Origin: Poriferisodalis sp965215815
GTDB taxonomy: Bacteria > Actinomycetota > Acidimicrobiia > Acidimicrobiales > Poriferisodalaceae
DNA length: 64,000 nucleotides
NCBI RefSeq assembly: GCF_965215815.1
Contig: NZ_CBDCEO010000013.1
Coordinates: 1,550,001 to 1,614,000, forward strand
Direction: 5' to 3'
The position numbers were made by a program, and so were the translations under genes. This document shows positions 1 to 9,523 of this stretch, piece by piece (within the stretch, counting starts at the first letter, position 1; each line of letters begins with the position of its first letter). The notes below the pieces were generated by a model, which had not been told where the DNA came from, did not search any database, and was given only the letters and a program-made list of their open reading frames with translations.

Positions 1-3000
1 CCCAATGGAGGACGGGGACAGGTTCAGGACCGTGTTCCTGCCGATAGACCGTGAAGCGGGCGCCGTCGAGAATGACGACGAGGACGACGGCCGATCGCGT
101 CGCCGAGGCGGCGAATTCCGGCCATGCGGGGTTTGCGGTCAGCAGGCGAGTTTCGGCCAGTCATCAGTTCAGGATCATCAGACGAAGGGCGATCAGCCGT
201 TCCAAGCAGTCGTTGCCCGCCAGCTCGAAGTTCAGTCACCGGGTTCGCGGCCTGTCTCCGCGTTCGCCCCATTGCGAGGCAAGAAGGTGCTGGCGTTCTC
301 CGACTCTCGCCAAATGGCCGCCCGGCTCGCGCCGAATCTTCAGAAGTATGCGACACTCGACGCTATACGGCCGCTCATGCTGCTCGGTCTGCGCGAATTT
401 CGGCGCCACGAGTTGATTGGGTCCAATCTCAACCTTGACGATCTGTATCTCGCTGTCATGCTCGGCGCGCGAATGTGCGATGTCCGGCTTCGTTTCGAGT
501 CGCGATCCGGTGAATCCATGCAACTGCAACGCGATCTCGACGCTTTGAAGGAACCAGATCTGCGCGATCTCGATGTGTTGTTGAAGCTTTACTTCGAAGC
601 AAGATCGGCGAAGCCTCCGGAGTCACTGCTGTTGGCGATCGTCTCAACGGTCCGAGACAAGTGGACCGGCTTGCGGTCGCTCGCGCTTGCATCGCTAGTC
701 GAACGCGACCGCTCCGGGCTGCTCGCTGCGCTGCCACCGCTCGAACCGTTCGACACCGAAGAGAAGCGTCTTGCCCTGGTGCGGTTGTGGATCAGTCACT
801 GGACTGGCCCCGGTCTGTGGTTCGGGGACATGCCCGACAAGTGGTGGATGGACAAAGTCAGAGGCCACCGCGGCGGGTTCCGCCCGCTGAGCAGATGGTT
901 CGAAGACAGCGACGCCTACCGCGAATTCGAAATCACCTGGCTTCCGGTGTTGCTGGAAAATTTGTGCGAACCCTTCGGCAGAACCTGGCGGATAAGAGCT
1001 TCGCGGCTCACCTTGGACACCGGACCTGGCTGGGCGTACTGCCAGACGTGCAAGACGACACAGCGACCGTTCCCGGGTGAAGACCGATGCGTTGCGTGTC
1101 GCCGCAAGGACGTCAAAGAGATCGATCCCGACACAGACACGGTGTTCATGGCGCGAAAGGGCTACTACCGGCAAGCCACGACCCGTGTGCTCGCATCGCA
1201 CATGGAACCGCCGACCGTCCTCGTCGCAGCAGAGCACACTGCCCAACTGGGCGAAGCCCACCGAGACGCAGTGTTCTCCAAAGCAGAGGAACACGAACTC
1301 CTCTTTCAGGACATCGACATAACGGAAGCGATCGGCGGCGTGAGCCGTTCTGCTGTCGACGTCTTGTCGTGCACCACTACGATGGAAGTCGGCATCGACA
1401 TCGGATCGCTGTCAGGAGTCGCGCTGCGGAACATGCCCCCGGCGCGAGCGAACTACCAGCAGCGCGCTGGCCGGGCAGGCCGACGAGGCAACACTGTCGC
1501 GACTGTCATCGGATTCGGAAGCGCGGACAGCCACGACGAGCACTACTTCAGCCACCCCGACGAGATGATCCGCGGCGCAGTCGACGATCCGATCCTGTGC
1601 CTCGACAACGCCGACATCGCCCGCCGGCACGTGACCGCGTACCTATTACAGCGCTACCACTCGGTTCGGCTGCCCGCCATTGAACCCGCGTCCCAGCCGC
1701 AGCTTTTCGAGGTCCTCGGCAAAGTCGACGACTTCATGGGGGATTCAGCACCTCTGAACCTGAACGATTTCGCCCGGTGGCTCGCCGAAGAGCAGACCCA
1801 ACTCGGGTCAGAACTCGACTCGTGGCTTCCCGAGGAACTATCCGACACCGACCGACAGGGCATCCTCGACGGCTTCGTTGAGCGGACGATCACCGAGCTC
1901 AAACGTGCACTCGACCAGGATCCAGACGACGACAGTGCCACGCAGACCCCCAGAAGATCCGATCAGGCGCGCCAAGAGGACGACGACCCGTCCGCTGAGC
2001 TTCCCGCAGAATCTGGGGAAGAAAAGACAGATCCTCGACGCGTCAAGGAGAATCTGCTCGACCGGCTTCTGTACAAGGGCGTGCTGCCCCGCTATGCGTT
2101 CCCGACCGACGTGGTGTCGTTCCATGTGTTCGACGTCGAAGGCTCCACGGTGCATCGTCCGGCGTTCCATTACGCACCGAGCCAGGGATTACCAGTCGCG
2201 TTGACGCAGTACGCACCTGGCAGAGAAGTCTGGATCGACGGAAAGCTGTGGACTTCGGGCGCTTTGTACTCCCCGATGTTCTCCGGAAGGTATTCCGCAT
2301 GGCAGGAGCGCCGCATCTACTTCGAGTGCCCTGTGTGCCGTTTCGCAAAGACCGTGCCTCTAGCTGAGTCCGAGCGAGGCAAAGTGGATGACTGTCCCGC
2401 ATGCGGTGCACGGGACCGATTCGGCGAGGCGCGCCACTGGATGCGTCCCCCGGGATTCGCTCACCCCTATACCCAGACTGAGGGAACTTCGCCCGACGAT
2501 CAACCGGCGCGCAGCTACGCGACCCGCGCTCAACTCGTCGCATCGTCCCCGGCGGACGAATCGGACTGGCAATCGGTCGCCAAGCGAGTCCGGCAGCACT
2601 ACGCCAGGTCGTTGCTGCTCGTCACGAACACCGGACCGAAGAAGAAGGGATACACGTACTGTCTCCGGTGCGGCTTGATCGGGCCGACGGCGCGCCCCGC
2701 GGGCGATATCCGCTCTGGGCATGCCAAGCCATTTCCCGACCGGGACCATCCCGATTGCGAAGGAGGGATGGTCACAAGCGGGATGGTGCTCGGCACCGAT
2801 TTCGTGTCGGACGTGCTTCTGATCGCATTGCGCGTGGACGAACCCATCTCCCTTCGACCCGGCAGCCGGCCGACTCAAGTCGCTCTGCGCACGATCGCGG
2901 AGGCAATCACGATCGCAGCAACCCGACGGCTCGAAATCGATGTCGGCGAACTCCAAGCGGAATACCGACCAGCGCTCACCGAACTCGGCAAACTCGGCCT

Positions 3001-3577
3001 CGAAGCGGAGATTTATCTGTACGACACGCTCGCGGGAGGCGCAGGGTTCGCCCGAGAAGTCGGGCGACTGAGCCAGGCGATCCTTTCAGATGCTCTGGAG
3101 TTGCTCGAACACTGCCCAGTCCAGTGCGACCGGAGTTGCTATCGGTGCCTGCGAAGCTTCAAGAACCGTTTTGAGCATGAGCGCCTCGACCGATTCGTCG
3201 GCGCGAGCCTGCTCGGGTATCTCTTGCACGACAACGAACCAGTCTTGGACGCGGCACGGGTCGAGCAATCCGTCAGTCGGCTCTTCGAGGATCTCACGCG
3301 TCACGGGATCGAACAGGTCGATTTTCGACGACAGCACCCCGTTTCGGTCCTAGGCATCGGCGAGGTTGTCGCACCGATCGCGGCCATCAAGGGCGACCGC
3401 ACTCTCATCATCGGCACCTACGGGCCCCTGACTCCCGACTACCCCGCAGATCCTCTCTTGCGCGATGCAAAGGAACACAGCGTCGGCACGCAAGTGGAAC
3501 TTGTCGATGAGATGGTCATCGGTCAGAACCTGCCCGATGCCAGTCTCCAGATCATCCGACGTGTCCGCGACATTTGA
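1..3577 (+). CDS. DUF1998-type superfamily 2 helicase, 5' partial (DruE-like)
   Basis: The reading frame is open at the left window edge, so the N-terminal DEAD-box half is missing. What remains (about 1190 residues) begins with a CxxC pair near residue 41 and a segment leading into FSDSRQ. It then has a CxxC...CxxC zinc ribbon near residues 345-362, helicase motifs V/VI (VGIDIG near 462, QQRAGRAGRRG near 485), an acidic linker near 640-680, a second zinc ribbon near 774-800, and a C-terminal DUF1998 block with the cysteine cluster CPVQCDRSCYRC near 1037. Known families with Helicase_C plus DUF1998 in one chain include Druantia DruE and MrfA; DISARM splits them into DrmA and DrmB. The full protein would probably exceed 1600 residues, which fits DruE better. 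Its stop overlaps the start of the downstream nuclease, indicating an operon. DruE assignment is inference; the helicase/DUF1998 call is firm. Confidence 0.82.
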   Translation, partial: PMEDGDRFRTVFLPIDREAGAVENDDEDDGRSRRRGGEFRPCGVCGQQASFGQSSVQDHQTKGDQPFQAVVARQLEVQSPGSRPVSAFAPLRGKKVLAFSDSRQMAARLAPNLQKYATLDAIRPLMLLGLREFRRHELIGSNLNLDDLYLAVMLGARMCDVRLRFESRSGESMQLQRDLDALKEPDLRDLDVLLKLYFEARSAKPPESLLLAIVSTVRDKWTGLRSLALASLVERDRSGLLAALPPLEPFDTEEKRLALVRLWISHWTGPGLWFGDMPDKWWMDKVRGHRGGFRPLSRWFEDSDAYREFEITWLPVLLENLCEPFGRTWRIRASRLTLDTGPGWAYCQTCKTTQRPFPGEDRCVACRRKDVKEIDPDTDTVFMARKGYYRQATTRVLASHMEPPTVLVAAEHTAQLGEAHRDAVFSKAEEHELLFQDIDITEAIGGVSRSAVDVLSCTTTMEVGIDIGSLSGVALRNMPPARANYQQRAGRAGRRGNTVATVIGFGSADSHDEHYFSHPDEMIRGAVDDPILCLDNADIARRHVTAYLLQRYHSVRLPAIEPASQPQLFEVLGKVDDFMGDSAPLNLNDFARWLAEEQTQLGSELDSWLPEELSDTDRQGILDGFVERTITELKRALDQDPDDDSATQTPRRSDQARQEDDDPSAELPAESGEEKTDPRRVKENLLDRLLYKGVLPRYAFPTDVVSFHVFDVEGSTVHRPAFHYAPSQGLPVALTQYAPGREVWIDGKLWTSGALYSPMFSGRYSAWQERRIYFECPVCRFAKTVPLAESERGKVDDCPACGARDRFGEARHWMRPPGFAHPYTQTEGTSPDDQPARSYATRAQLVASSPADESDWQSVAKRVRQHYARSLLLVTNTGPKKKGYTYCLRCGLIGPTARPAGDIRSGHAKPFPDRDHPDCEGGMVTSGMVLGTDFVSDVLLIALRVDEPISLRPGSRPTQVALRTIAEAITIAATRRLEIDVGELQAEYRPALTELGKLGLEAEIYLYDTLAGGAGFAREVGRLSQAILSDALELLEHCPVQCDRSCYRCLRSFKNRFEHERLDRFVGASLLGYLLHDNEPVLDAARVEQSVSRLFEDLTRHGIEQVDFRRQHPVSVLGIGEVVAPIAAIKGDRTLIIGTYGPLTPDYPADPLLRDAKEHSVGTQVELVDEMVIGQNLPDASLQIIRRVRDI

Positions 3578-4784
3578 TCGACGCGTCCTGTCGGGGATCG
3601 AAGGCATCGAGGGCGTCTGGGCGGAAGGGCCAGAGTGGTTCAGCTACTCGAGTGTCACCGAGGCTGAGGACTGTCCCAGGCGATGGGGCTTGAGAAGGGC
3701 CGCTTATGCGGACCTGTGGCCGGGAAATGGGTACCCGGACCGTCCGAACATCGCTGCGCTGGCAGGCGAGGTCGCCCACCGAAGCCTGGAGACCATCATC
3801 GGCGCGCTTGCCGACAACGGCTGCACGAGCCCACAAGACTCGGACGCGGTGATGGTCATGCGATCCCTCGGCGGCTACAGCGCCGTCATCCGTGACGCCG
3901 TCCGCGAACAAATGCGGCGGCTGGAGGACAATCCGCGGTGCCGCGGCCAAATCGACCACATCACGCGAGAACTCGAACAGAGGTCCGCTCAATTGCGGAC
4001 AGACACACAGGCCCTTGTGTCACGATCCAACTTCGCACCACGGCCACACCGGACAAAGGCGCCCGCCGGGCCCAAATCGGGAGCGACGGCGCTCCAGCAT
4101 CTGCCCGACGGCTCCTACACCGAGATGACGCTCACGTCCTCCGAACTTGGGATGACGGGCCGAGCGGACCTGGTGACGCTCACAGGCAGCGATGTCCACA
4201 TTGTGGACTACAAGACGGGAGAGCCATCAACCGACCACGCTGACCAACTCCGCATGTACGCCCTCTTGTGGTCTCGCAGTGACCGCCCCGATCCGGCACG
4301 CCCCTACGCGACGCGACTCAGCGTGTCCTATCCCACCTGCGACATCGAAGTCGAAGTGCCGGCCGCAGCCGAGCTTGATGCTCTCGAGGCTCGCACGGTC
4401 GCTCGTCTCGAACATCTCGTCTCACAGCTTTCTGAGAACCCACCCGAGGCCCGACCCGACGAGCAGCGGTGCCGCTACTGCCCTGTCCGCCACTTGTGCG
4501 ATCCGTACTGGAACTCACCAGCGTTCACAGCGGCCGACGAAGGCATCGGGGACTCGCGAGGAGAAGTCGTCGAAGTCACCGGACCGAAGACATGGACAAT
4601 TCGCTCATCTAGCGGCGAAGACATGCTGCTTCTCGGCTCTGACACATCAGCTGAGTTCGCGCCGGGCTCATGGTTGCGCATACTCGACGCGCACGTCAGC
4701 CCAGCCGCTGACACCGACTCGGCTGTTGTGTCGCTTGTGTCTGCCTCTGAGGTGCATGTGGAGCGCCGGGCGAGCGGGCCTTAG
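3561..4784 (+). CDS. RecB/Cas4-type PD-(D/E)XK nuclease with Fe-S cysteines
   Basis: A GTG start at 3561 overlaps the helicase stop by 17 bases and gives 407 residues beginning just before the conserved SYSSVTEAEDCPRRW segment. The nuclease core is visible as H (HRSLE, near 73), D in MTGRADLV (near 200), VDYKTG (D-x-K, near 215) and the Q/Y helix DQLRMYALLW. One cysteine at the N-terminal DCPRRW plus CRYCPVRHLC near residues 305-316 forms the C...CxxCx5C set typical of 4Fe-4S nucleases of the AddB/Cas4 type. About 80 residues after the cluster look like a small beta-rich domain. It presumably processes DNA ends opened by the upstream helicase. The next gene is convergent with only 21 bases between the stops. 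Confidence 0.8.
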   Translation: MSATFDRRVLSGIEGIEGVWAEGPEWFSYSSVTEAEDCPRRWGLRRAAYADLWPGNGYPDRPNIAALAGEVAHRSLETIIGALADNGCTSPQDSDAVMVMRSLGGYSAVIRDAVREQMRRLEDNPRCRGQIDHITRELEQRSAQLRTDTQALVSRSNFAPRPHRTKAPAGPKSGATALQHLPDGSYTEMTLTSSELGMTGRADLVTLTGSDVHIVDYKTGEPSTDHADQLRMYALLWSRSDRPDPARPYATRLSVSYPTCDIEVEVPAAAELDALEARTVARLEHLVSQLSENPPEARPDEQRCRYCPVRHLCDPYWNSPAFTAADEGIGDSRGEVVEVTGPKTWTIRSSSGEDMLLLGSDTSAEFAPGSWLRILDAHVSPAADTDSAVVSLVSASEVHVERRASGP

Positions 4785-4805
4785 CTTTGACGGCACCAGG
4801 CTTGG

Positions 4806-6752
4806 TTATGGGTCAGCCGATAGGGGCAACGGGACGCGTGCTCCGTGGCTGACAGGTCGCTGCGTCGTATGCGATGCGACGCGGCTGAGAACGCAATCGG
4901 ACTGGATGCGTCCCAACAGCCAGCGTTGCGCCCACCAGTCCGCGATGCGTCGGACGTCATCGGTCAGAGTGTTCCGCGCCAGGTAGCGCGGCCGCGAATT
5001 CATCCCCAGGAGGTAGTCGCGGAGGTTGTGCACCAGCGAAACGCCGTAGATCAACCGCTTGCGGCCGTGGCGAAGCAACTGATCTGAGGGCCATCCCAGC
5101 GTGTCGAGCCCGGCGCGCACCTTGCGCATCTTCGGGTTTACCCCTTCGCCGAAGAGACTGTTCACGCGAGCGCCATTGCTGGTCTGCTCACAGAGCCGCA
5201 CTAGAGCTGCGACGGTTGCAGCTGAGAAGTGTGACGTGCCGAATGACCGCGAGCGCCCCAAGCGCTCCAATCGAAGGTCCCCAGTCGCGTCGAGCACCTC
5301 GGCTGGGATGCTGACCCGGTTGTACTGGCTTGACGTCGTCCCGTACAGCGACGTGGTGCCGACATAAACAAGCCGCGACGAACGGCTGATAGGACGGCCG
5401 GCGATCGACGACGCGATCTCGCTCTCATAGTGCCGGTATTTGCGGTGATAGGCACGCACCACGGTGGGGCTGATCGCCAGCATCGCGATGAGCTTTCCGC
5501 CGATCACCTCGTTATACGGCGCGACAGCACCGCAGACCGTGAGGTCGGCTACCTCGGTGCCGATGGTGTCCCCTTTGGCGCGTCGAGCTATCGACTTGAT
5601 CGCTCGACGGGCGGCCGGGTCCTCCACCGCGGAGCGAAGCCCCGAAGCGCGCGGCTTCGGGTACAGGAACCCCAGCAGTGCTGCCTTATCCCGCATCAGG
5701 TCAGCGAGAAGCAGGCAGCGCTTGCTCCGGTACAGGTCAGACTCGGCGCGGTCGGCCCAGTAGTCCGGGTGGCTTCGGTCGAGCATGTCGATGTGCGCGC
5801 GGCGAGCGAGCCGCTGGTGGTCGGCGCGTCGTGCCTTGGCCTCAGATCTCAGGATGTCAATCGATTCGGCGGTAGGGCAGTCCCAAAGCTTGGGCCAGAA
5901 CAGTTCGTCCCGTATCAGATCATCGACATAGATCTCGTCCTTGCGCTGCTCGAGCCGGCTGACCAGCCAACGTGCGTGCGCTGCTTTGGGGTTGTAAGCC
6001 AACTCGGCAACTATGTCCTGCGGCCGCCACCCGATCCAGTGGTCGCGCTGGTCCATCTGCACGATCGCGCTGCTGAGCGCCGCGATGCCAATCACGGGGT
6101 GACAGTCAGCTGCCCGGTCGCGAACAAGCAACGCCAATGTCCGGCCCGGCACCGTCGTGTGCTGATTCGACCACGTGTGCCGGAAGTACCGCCACACATC
6201 GCCCAGGCGAAGCCCCGTCCAATGATCGCGTTTGGTGGGAACGACGATCTGCACATACGGATCAATCGCAGAACGCACTTCATCCACAGAACGCACTTCA
6301 TCCGTTCTCGTCTCGGCGATGCGTAGGTCCCTCAGCGATGCAGCCAGTTCGCCCCCGTCGCGCATCAGGTCAAAGATGGACACCAAGCGGCCCCGGTGCT
6401 CCCGAGGCGCTTCCATGTTTCGCACGAAACGCGAAACAGCTGGTCTGCGCAGTTGCTCGTCTCTCTTGACGAGTTCTTGGTTCCTTACCCGCCGCTTCTC
6501 GCAATCGGCGTCATTCGACTGTCTCGGCGGATGGACCTCCAGGCTGGCGAGATCGCCTATACGTACAGACCAACCCTGCCGGTGGAGGTCGATAAGGACA
6601 CGCCCGGCCGCTTCGGCGGCGACACGGTGAAATTCGTCGCTATCGAGACTCGGCAAAGCCTCGTCGTTGGTGATCGCTCGCGCCAGCAATATCAGCTTGT
6701 GCCGATCGCTCGGCGGCAGTTCCTCGGGGCATTGGAGCGTCAACCAAGGCAT
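4806..6752 (-). CDS. DruA-like (DUF4338-like) defence protein
   Basis: A 648-residue protein read in operon with the GHKL ATPase, 9 bases downstream of its stop. I recognise features of the DUF4338 family, whose best-known member is DruA of the Druantia anti-phage system: a G-I/L-x-x-L-S-S segment leading into RDHWIGW near residue 245, the block CGAVAPYNEVIGGKL near 405, and a LVYVGTTSLYG...SSQYNR segment near 450-465. A second RDHWTGL motif lies near 180. The biochemical role of DUF4338 is unknown to me. The family call is from motif memory; an alternative is an uncharacterised defence protein with a similar core. Pairing with a DUF1998 helicase 21 bases away (convergent) strengthens the Druantia reading. 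Confidence 0.6.
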   Translation of the reverse strand: MPWLTLQCPEELPPSDRHKLILLARAITNDEALPSLDSDEFHRVAAEAAGRVLIDLHRQGWSVRIGDLASLEVHPPRQSNDADCEKRRVRNQELVKRDEQLRRPAVSRFVRNMEAPREHRGRLVSIFDLMRDGGELAASLRDLRIAETRTDEVRSVDEVRSAIDPYVQIVVPTKRDHWTGLRLGDVWRYFRHTWSNQHTTVPGRTLALLVRDRAADCHPVIGIAALSSAIVQMDQRDHWIGWRPQDIVAELAYNPKAAHARWLVSRLEQRKDEIYVDDLIRDELFWPKLWDCPTAESIDILRSEAKARRADHQRLARRAHIDMLDRSHPDYWADRAESDLYRSKRCLLLADLMRDKAALLGFLYPKPRASGLRSAVEDPAARRAIKSIARRAKGDTIGTEVADLTVCGAVAPYNEVIGGKLIAMLAISPTVVRAYHRKYRHYESEIASSIAGRPISRSSRLVYVGTTSLYGTTSSQYNRVSIPAEVLDATGDLRLERLGRSRSFGTSHFSAATVAALVRLCEQTSNGARVNSLFGEGVNPKMRKVRAGLDTLGWPSDQLLRHGRKRLIYGVSLVHNLRDYLLGMNSRPRYLARNTLTDDVRRIADWWAQRWLLGRIQSDCVLSRVASHTTQRPVSHGARVPLPLSADP

Positions 6753-6761
6753 CGAGAGCGC

Positions 6762-8231
6762 TCAGGCATTCAGAAACGTCGCTGCGACGTCAGACCATTC
6801 GCGACGGAACCACTCCGCCTCGTCGCGCCCGGACATAGGGTCGGCCGCCGCCTCCGCTCGTGCCATCGCAAGGAGCACTAAGCCGACGCGTTTCGCGGTG
6901 CGATGATCTGCCGGTGTTGCGCTCTCTGCGAGCGGCCGAAGCACATCTCGATAGAGCGGGTGACGCTCGTTGAGGACCACGGAGATGTCCTGTCCGACCG
7001 CTTCGAGGGTGAACGCAGGAGTGCCGACAATCTGGCCGACATCGATCTGGTAGGCGGGCGATGCGCTCGGCCCGCCCCGGAGAGGGGGCAGCGATCTTGC
7101 GCACAAGGCCGCAGTTCTAGCGGCATCCGCCAGAGGTCCACGGGTCCTCGCGAGTTCGAAACGGCGTCGAACGCGGGCGTTGAGAGCGTTCGCTATCGGC
7201 TCCAGGTCCTTTGAGAGCAGGTCACGCAGGTACGGGGAAGGCGTGATCTGTTGCTTCGTGTGTGTGATGCCAAAGAGCTCGTCAAGCACCGGGTCGAAGC
7301 GGATCTCGCATCGCCACCAGTCGTCGTAATTCTGGCGTCGCTTGTTGCCCATGAACCACCAACCGGAATCGACTTCCCGGTCGGCACGCACGATCGCCAC
7401 GTTGGCTGTGTTGGTGATGCCAAGCCGACGCTTCTCTTGAGCGGGGAGATCGCACCACGCCTCCACCGGAAGTTCGGAAAACAGTACCTCGACTGTTCCC
7501 CGCCCGGTATCCGTCGACAGGTGGTACCTCAGCGGTTCGCCAAACACCATCGCCGAAGGTTCCCCGCCGGTTTCCAAGAAGAGCGGATCGACGGGGGACA
7601 GGGGTTCGCCGTTCACACTAATCGCCAACCCCCTGCGCAGGAAATGGCGGTATGTACGGCTGAACGACTCCAACAGCTTTTTCGCGATGGTCGATGGACG
7701 GCGATACCCGAGCCGGTCACACCTGCGAAGATGAATCACCGTCCCATGCGGGCCGCTCCCTGAGAGCCTCGGGCGCTCAACCTTCGACGGAAGCACTAGC
7801 CGGTTGTCATCGGCGGCGGCGATCTCATCAAGATCAAGCGTGCTCAGGTATGTGCCGCCAGTGCACTGCCAGCTGAACACTTCGACGCGGCGGGCGAGGC
7901 TCAGCGCCGCATTCGGAAGTCCCATGCCGTAGCGACCCAAGGAAGACCGATCATCGAAGCGCGAACTGCCTCCGAATGCGAGTGCACTCGACAGATCGGC
8001 AGCACTCATGCCCGTGCCGTCATCTGCGACGACTATCTCGACTGGGTATTCGGCGCAATCGCCTCTGGTGACATGCACCTCGACTAGCTCAGCCCCAGCC
8101 TGAATCGAGTTGTCTACGAATTCCGATACCGCCGTGGCAGCTGAGCGGTACCCAGAATCACGAGTAGCACGCAAGAAATTGCCGACCTCGACAAGTGACA
8201 GACCCAGGTCGTCCCCTGTTCGCGTTCCCAT
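6762..8231 (-). CDS. GHKL (HSP90/MutL-like) ATPase, defence-associated
   Basis: The ATG at 8231 is preferred over an upstream start at 8522 because it has a GGGGGG Shine-Dalgarno-like run about 7 bases upstream and because the upstream 97 codons show no coding character; product 489 residues. The GHKL ATP site is clear: N-box SEFVDNSIQAGA (near 30-41), G1 box DDGTGM (near 65), G2 box GRYGMGLPNAAL (near 95). The remaining region has no recognised nuclease motif. Such stand-alone GHKL ATPases occur in prokaryotic conflict systems with helicases and nucleases. First gene of a two-gene operon with the DruA-like gene; it likely provides an ATP-dependent switch or clamp. Function inferred from fold and context. 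Confidence 0.78.
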   Translation of the reverse strand: MGTRTGDDLGLSLVEVGNFLRATRDSGYRSAATAVSEFVDNSIQAGAELVEVHVTRGDCAEYPVEIVVADDGTGMSAADLSSALAFGGSSRFDDRSSLGRYGMGLPNAALSLARRVEVFSWQCTGGTYLSTLDLDEIAAADDNRLVLPSKVERPRLSGSGPHGTVIHLRRCDRLGYRRPSTIAKKLLESFSRTYRHFLRRGLAISVNGEPLSPVDPLFLETGGEPSAMVFGEPLRYHLSTDTGRGTVEVLFSELPVEAWCDLPAQEKRRLGITNTANVAIVRADREVDSGWWFMGNKRRQNYDDWWRCEIRFDPVLDELFGITHTKQQITPSPYLRDLLSKDLEPIANALNARVRRRFELARTRGPLADAARTAALCARSLPPLRGGPSASPAYQIDVGQIVGTPAFTLEAVGQDISVVLNERHPLYRDVLRPLAESATPADHRTAKRVGLVLLAMARAEAAADPMSGRDEAEWFRREWSDVAATFLNA

Positions 8232-8635
8232 GATCGAGTTCCCCCCTCGGCGATCAGCACGCTTCAGTACGACGGGCTCACGTCGAATGCGGCACCGTCG
8301 CTCTTCGTTCAAACCGTGCCGCCGGGCTCCTCCGGGTGTGGCCCAGCAGGTCCGAACGGCGCTTGCAGATTGGCACATGCGAGAGCTGGCGAGCGGCTGC
8401 AAGCACGACGAGCCAATCTGTGAGCACGATAGGCGGCGAGAAGCTGCGGCCACCGAGACAACCGTCGACAGCGGCAGGCTGATTGCCCGTAGTGCGATGG
8501 CAATGATGTTTGGATCGATCAAAGTTCAAGTGGCCGAGCCTTTGGCGGCACCGGAGGTGTCGGAACGGGCATGCCATTCGACAAACGAACGGCGTCCTGC
8601 GGTCCGGTCGGCGCTGGTGTGCTTCTGGTCTGTGT
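8232..8635. other. Intergenic stretch upstream of the GHKL operon
   Basis: About 400 bases with only overlapping open frames of arginine/proline-rich composition and no family resemblance. It should contain the promoter of the minus-strand GHKL-DruA-like operon. I see no repeat, tRNA or convincing terminator. Confidence 0.4.
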
Positions 8636-8824
8636 CTAGACCGGAGGTTGTTTGACATAGGCGGCGTCGTTCCGCTCGCGGTACGTCAGTTCTTCCTCTG
8701 CATCTGCCAGAAGCGCTTCGGCACCGGGGCGCTTCGCAAACTCGTCATGCAGTTCAGAGAGCGGTTGCAAGCCAAGATTGCGGCGTCGTCGGAGCCAGCC
8801 CATCGCTGCGACGCCAGCAACCAT
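8636..8824 (-). CDS. Small charged protein, paralogue of the one at 21647
   Basis: A 62-residue product (or 55 if the ATG at 8803 is used). No known family recognised. It is supported by clear similarity to the small protein at 21647-21811: both share R-R-R-R-x-L-x-L-x-P-L, LHDEF, RP-x-A, D-A-E-x-E-L-T and RER in the same order and spacing. The 8824 ATG has GGAGG about 19 bases upstream, rather far, so the start is uncertain. It is divergent from the MazE-like antitoxin gene. Both paralogues lie beside toxin-antitoxin genes, but no function can be assigned. Confidence 0.55.
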   Translation of the reverse strand: MVAGVAAMGWLRRRRNLGLQPLSELHDEFAKRPGAEALLADAEEELTYRERNDAAYVKQPPV

Positions 8825-8893
8825 GAAGAACACGGCTTCTACGCCTCCACTCAAGTGTTCGCCAAGTGGCGGCTGGCGTGTAATGCATTTCGT

Positions 8894-8905
8894 TATACTT
8901 TTTGT
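8894..8905 (+). promoter_or_regulatory. Probable -10 box and leaderless start for the antitoxin gene
   Basis: TATACT at 8894-8899 is followed by six bases and then the ATG at 8906, so transcription would start at or next to the start codon. No Shine-Dalgarno is present, which fits a leaderless actinobacterial mRNA. No good -35 box is seen. Confidence 0.5.
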
Positions 8906-9154
8906 ATGACACAACTGGTGGCTCGAATTGATGACGAACTGTTAGCCGAGGTCGATGAGCTGGTGGCGAGCGGAGACGCGAGATCCCGTTCCGATGCCGT
9001 GCGATGCGCACTGGAGGAGATGATCGACAACCGCCGTCGTCGTCGCGTGGGCGAGTCCATCGCCGAGGCATATCGTCGGATCCCCGAGACCCCAGACGAG
9101 TTGCGATGGGCGGCCGAGAGCACCAAGTCGATGATCGCTGAAGAGCCGTGGTAG
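8906..9154 (+). CDS. Ribbon-helix-helix antitoxin (MazE-like)
   Basis: 82 residues from the ATG at 8906. The N-terminus LVARIDDELLAEVDELV followed by SRSDAVRCALEEMI is a typical ribbon-helix-helix DNA-binding domain; the C-terminal tail (AYRRIPETPDELRWAAES) is the kind that wraps a MazF/PemK toxin. The stop overlaps the toxin's GTG start by 7 bases, indicating translational coupling. The complex is expected to repress its own promoter. A longer frame running back to 8510 was rejected because its upstream part overlaps the divergent small gene and lacks coding character. Confidence 0.85.
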   Translation: MTQLVARIDDELLAEVDELVASGDARSRSDAVRCALEEMIDNRRRRRVGESIAEAYRRIPETPDELRWAAESTKSMIAEEPW

Positions 9155-9459
9155 CGCCCGCCCAGTGCGATGTCTGGTGGGCGCAGAGCCCCGGCGGTCG
9201 GCGGCCGGTACTGGTCATCACCCGCAACGAGGCGATCCCGGTCCTCAACAAGCTCGTCGTGGCCCCGATCACGCGCACGGTCAGGGGCATCGCGACCGAA
9301 GTTGCCCTCGACGCCGATGACGGCCTCGCCCAACCGTGTGCTGCTTCATTCGACAACCTTCGAGTGGTCCTGAAGTCGCACTTGGTCGAACGGGTGAGCG
9401 CTCTGCCGCATCGTCGAACCGACATCTGCACAGCGCTGGCCGCCATGGCGGACTGCTGA
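9148..9459 (+). CDS. MazF/PemK-family endoribonuclease toxin
   Basis: 103 residues from a GTG that overlaps the antitoxin stop. The family core is present: CDVWWAQSPGGRRPVLVITRN near the N-terminus (the proline/arginine-rich loop and beta strand), KLVVAPITRTVRGIATEV, and ASFDNLRVV near residue 66. MazF proteins cleave single-stranded RNA; the partner antitoxin is the preceding gene. Length is normal and no key element seems lost. Confidence 0.88.
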   Translation: MVAPAQCDVWWAQSPGGRRPVLVITRNEAIPVLNKLVVAPITRTVRGIATEVALDADDGLAQPCAASFDNLRVVLKSHLVERVSALPHRRTDICTALAAMADC

Positions 9460-9523
9460 GCAACCCGCGGTCGGTGCCCCGGAGCAAAGAGCCGCTAGCC
9501 GGTGCCGGTACCGTTCGCAGCGC

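Noticed and set aside
1..8231. DISARM assignment for the left island.
   Set aside because: Helicase and DUF1998 are in one chain, and no drmC (PLD) or methyltransferase is present within the visible part; Druantia-like fits better.
8278..8658. Open frame of 126 codons upstream of the GHKL gene.
   Set aside because: Arg/His-rich, no family resemblance, no ribosome binding site; kept as intergenic.
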